Part shown: one piece after another, positions 61,152 to 64,000 of the stretch
How the letters are laid out: each line of letters opens with the position of its first letter
How positions within the stretch are numbered: position 1 is the stretch's first letter
Assembly: GCA_017591395.1 (NCBI GenBank)
Contig: WEDG01005138.1
Coordinates: 62,001 to 126,000 of the forward strand
Length of the DNA: 64,000 nucleotides
Reading direction: 5' to 3'
Origin: Schistocephalus solidus
Taxonomy: Eukaryota > Platyhelminthes > Cestoda > Diphyllobothriidea > Diphyllobothriidae
Position numbers and translations under genes: made by a program
The notes under the pieces: model-generated
What the model was told of the DNA's origin: nothing
The model's input: the letters and a program-made list of their open reading frames with translations, nothing else
Databases searched by the model: none

Positions 61152-61754
61152 GTATGTCGAAAACGTTATATATTCTACCGTGTCAGATGCTCTGTTTACT
61201 GTCTAGAGTTTCTTAAACCCGCGGAAAGTTCATTAGGAGGTCGTTTTTAAGACATGGAAGCCAGTTCAGTTTCGCGTTCACAAAACGCGAATGGCCCCTT
61301 TCGAAAACGGTGTGAAGGATTAACGCCTGAATTCCAGACCAAGTGTTGAATTTACGAGGGTTACATTTAGGAATGTCAATCTGGCCGTGACGCAAGTAAG
61401 TTGGCGCAGTGTCTTTACTTCCGTTAGTTTTGGGACTTTGCATGGCCCCTGGTAATAGTTGCGATGAGCTAACTAAAAATCTCCCCCGTGACTTGATGAC
61501 GCCTTTTTTTGAACTGCAGGAAGGTTTGCAGTCTGTGTGTGTTCCCTCGGATATCTGAGTAAAACTATAGGAGCAAATTACCGGTGCCCTCTTTCTTTCC
61601 ACCAATTAGCACAGTTTCAGCCCTTTTATATTTTCACAAACAGTAACTTTCGTGATCTGCTTTGATGTCAGTTTTATGTAGCCATGTAATCTGTGTACTG
61701 AGTTTCCGCGTGTAAACTCACCTTCATGGTCTTCAATAATTCGCTGCATTATAG

Positions 61755-61869
61755 GCATGGATCACCTTCAGTTCCCTCAGCACTCATTCTGATGACTGAA
61801 CCACGCGGTAAGAAGAATCGAAACCTTGGCAACGGCTTCACCGACCAGCACTCCCACCCCAGCCATCAG
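61755..61869 (+). CDS. Exon 9 of the large coiled-coil gene
   Basis: A 115-bp exon, acceptor CTGCATTATAG|GCA, donor CATCAG|GTATTA. One base completes Gly; it then reads HGSPSVPSALILMTEPRGKK and NRNLGNGFTDQHSHPSHQ and ends in phase 0. An alternative acceptor 35 bp downstream (CCTCAG|CAC) would bring a stop codon in the needed phase, so the 61755 choice is favoured. Polar with one short hydrophobic stretch (ALILM). Family not recognised. Confidence 0.75.
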
Positions 61870-62370
61870 GTATTACCTTCTGCACATTCCTCCATCCACT
61901 CCTCTCTGTGATTGACTCCGGTGTTTTTTATCCGCTCCGATCTTTAGAGGTGCTTATACCTCCTGTTTGACACTGACGTTTTGATTGCTTGTTGTCCTTG
62001 GCAGGGGTGTGTTCATAGGGATGAGGGGAGGGGGGTATTATATTGTCAGTAATTGACGCCGTCCAATTCCAACTCTCCAGACCTGATTATCTTCTCACAC
62101 TTGAATAAATTACTATGGATTTATGAGAACTGAGGCCTCCCAGGCCTTGTTTACCAATGCGACATCTTACGTACGTCCTCTGTCTATTCACTACCTGACG
62201 ATAGTTACTATCGTCTCCGGGTTGCCGGACTTAACATCTCCATGCTGTCCGTCCGGTCTCCCCTCGATTAAGACTGCGTATAAAAGGTAGATTGTGGTAT
62301 TTGATGAACGAATTATTTAATTCTTTGATAACTTGTGTGCCTACCCAATGTTGACTATCTCAATTACCTC

Positions 62371-62460
62371 GATGGGATCCGAACCGGCGACGTGCTTGAG
62401 TACAGCCAACATTCTCATCTTTGTTGTGAAGTCCCGGCCGAGAGCTAAGTTACTCACTCG
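62371..62460 (-). repeat. tRNA-like sequence, related to 50001-50080
   Basis: The minus strand reads AACTTAGCTCTCGGCC, GGCTGTACTCAAGCACGTC and the B-box GGTTCGGATCC. The GCTGTACTMAAGC block is shared with the 50.0 kb copy. Confidence 0.45.
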
Positions 62461-62654
62461 CCATACTGTAACTTAAAGAGTCCGTCAATTCTGTTTCAAT
62501 ATACCGACCGCTCAGCAGGTTTGCCTGAGAAATGAATGTGAGGTTGACCAGGTGATTATAAGGCATGTTGAGCTACGAGTCCCCGATTTGTAGCCTTGCA
62601 TTTTTCTATTCGGATTGGGTTTCTGAGCTTTTGGTGTGTTTGTGTCCAATGTAG

Positions 62655-63209
62655 GATACTCCGGTACAGGGCAAACGAAGTCAAGCTGGTTCCCTTTCCT
62701 CTGCCGGTGTTGGCGGACCGCCTGGCAGTATCCACCAGGCTGCCACCATCGATCCAACCAATGAGGGTAGCAGCCATCGCAGTGGTGCTTCAGCTGACAA
62801 CCCTGCCCTTACTACAATTCTCGAGGTACTATCCGGTGGTTTCTCCCTGCCGCCTCCGCCCTCCTCCGTGAACATGCTTCCACCCCTCACATCCTCAGCT
62901 TCCTCGCAGTCTGGCCGAATGCCTCCTCTAACGGTTGCAACTGGTGTTCCTGTTGGTATTGGCGGTCAGAGCCCCTCATCAGTTAGTATTCCTGGTCCCG
63001 CAACCTCCCTGACAAGCCCCACAGCCTCAGTGTCGCTAAACAACGTGGCCGCGGCCATCGTTCTTCTCTATCGCCACTGTGAGAACCTCTTCGACAGGCG
63101 TGAGCTCGCCCTACAGAATCTTCGAGAGGAATTCGTTGGACTTAACAAGGATGTCAAGGACTGTCGTGATGTCGTGAATACTGCCATGGCGGATATTGAG
63201 GCGCTGCGG
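62655..63209 (+). CDS. Exon 10 of the large coiled-coil gene (last in window)
   Basis: Acceptor GTGTCCAATGTAG|GAT, donor GCTGCGG|GTATGT. The 555-bp exon is exactly 185 codons in phase 0, matching exon 9. It opens with DTPVQGKRSQAGSLSSAGVG, a Ser/Gly/Pro-rich region with an LEVLSGGFSLPPPPSS motif, and after a long Ser/Thr/Pro linker ends in a strong amphipathic coiled coil: AAAIVLLYRHCENLFDRREL, then ALQNLREEFVGLNKDV and a helical continuation to IEALR. The protein must continue beyond the window because no stop is reached before the donor. Coiled coils in exons 4/5 and 10 suggest an oligomerising scaffold; this is inference only. Confidence 0.85.
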
Positions 63210-63864
63210 GTATGTCCACCCGTTGCACAGTCAATTACTTTTTCGCTTGATAGCTTGCTCTCTTAATTATTTTCATGGACTCACCTTTGGCTGTTGTTTT
63301 ACCCTGACATGACCACGCATCGATCCCATGGTTTCTTTGGTGATTCTACCATTTGATTGTCGTTCGTCTTTATGCGATCAGTGAAAAACAGACCTACTCC
63401 ACTGTGAGTTTGTCAGTTAGCTGACAGATTGTTTCATCGGACAGCACTGCTATAACCTCGATTTCTCAATGCAGCTACTTCATTGATTTGAACTTCTCCA
63501 CCGACCACTTGCTTTGCATAGTTTTATGCGCCGTGTTTTTTACTCGGACCGAGACTTTGGTTAGCGCGTATAGCTGATGAAGAGAGCGGTAGGAAGGCTA
63601 AAAAACTGCCGTCTCAGTTTTTCTCATATTTGTCTCTCAACTTATCACTACTCTGTCTGTGAGTGCAGTATGGACTGGTTTAAATGTCACTGGCATACAT
63701 AGTTTGAAAAATGAGATTTCTGGGTGATGTCCGAAGAAGGAGAGGCGCTGACAGGTATATTTGCGTTGTCATCTTACAGTTGGTGAATCAACCTTTACGG
63801 CATTAGACTCGTTTCGAGCTTACAAGTACACGTTTAAAGCCCTTGTAGGGAGCTTGGCTATAAA
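63210..63864. other. Start of intron 10, nothing recognised
   Basis: No exon with a phase-0 acceptor could be supported here. Confidence 0.4.
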
Positions 63865-64000
63865 CCGGCAGTTCGATCGTCGATTTCCACGATGTCCACC
63901 GTATGCTCCACAGCAGGGCGGTGCAGGGACGGCAACTGGCGCGTGCATTAGTTTTAAGTGATAGTAGACTTGCACTGCATCTACCGCACTCTCTTCCCTT
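63865..64000 (-). repeat. SINE-like repeat, cut by the window end
   Basis: Reads CGGCAGTTCGATCGTCG, CCACCGTATGCTCCACAGC, GCGCGTGCATTAGTTTTAAG and TTGCACTGCATCTACCGCAC, the same reverse order as at 24375-24480. It runs off the right edge. Confidence 0.8.

Noticed and set aside
1..64000. CRISPR array, prokaryotic operon or defence system
   Set aside because: No regular repeat-spacer pattern and no long bacterial-type genes; the window has eukaryotic introns and non-LTR retrotransposons.

Overview
The window looks like nuclear DNA from a repeat-rich metazoan, most likely a parasitic flatworm and probably a tapeworm. That inference rests on the mix of decayed CR1-like and RTE-like non-LTR retrotransposons, the RTE-like elements with a C2H2 zinc-finger tail, the many short dispersed repeats, and one gene split by introns of up to about 20 kb. 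No bacterial operon, CRISPR array, phage or rRNA gene was seen. No database search was possible, so the organism call is an inference.

One host gene can be supported. Ten exons on the + strand (11344-11443, 31901-32291, 33010-33130, about 35065-36055, 42773-43153, 56771-57416, 58316-58407, 61064-61151, 61755-61869, 62655-63209) each carry an open frame between plausible splice sites. The reading phase agrees at eight of the nine junctions. At the ninth, into the exon near 35.1 kb, the acceptor is unresolved. Together they give about 1,160 codons of a Ser/Pro/Thr-rich protein with an acidic patch, basic patches and at least three predicted coiled-coil stretches. I do not recognise the family. 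The first exon starts in mid-frame and the last ends at a splice donor, so both ends of the protein are missing.

Region by region: 0-5 kb holds decayed CR1-like pieces (an endonuclease at the left edge, an RT tail ending in an ATAA-type tail at 5.13 kb) and a diverged direct repeat of about 600 bp. The stretch 5-11 kb is mostly featureless with SINE-like pieces and one decayed RTE finger fragment. The 11.4-31.9 kb intron carries an antisense RTE-like element (20.6-23.8 kb), a composite SINE cluster (24.4-25.5 kb), a 300-bp pyrimidine microsatellite and a first TIR element. From 32 to 43 kb are exons with two more TIR elements and a diverged SINE. The 43.2-56.8 kb intron holds a fourth TIR element, tRNA-like SINEs including an inverted pair, a second (sense) RTE-like copy and more SINE modules. 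From 56.8 to 63.2 kb the exons are denser, with a short intron made almost entirely of two tandem SINE copies.

The strongest less-expected signals are: a family of four TIR elements (about 230-350 bp) with apparent TA target duplications and a degenerate TTAGGG-like core; two RTE copies 30 kb apart that share the same frame-breaking lesion just after the RT catalytic motif; and an AG|GTAAGG acceptor/donor juxtaposition at the end of a 13.6-kb intron.
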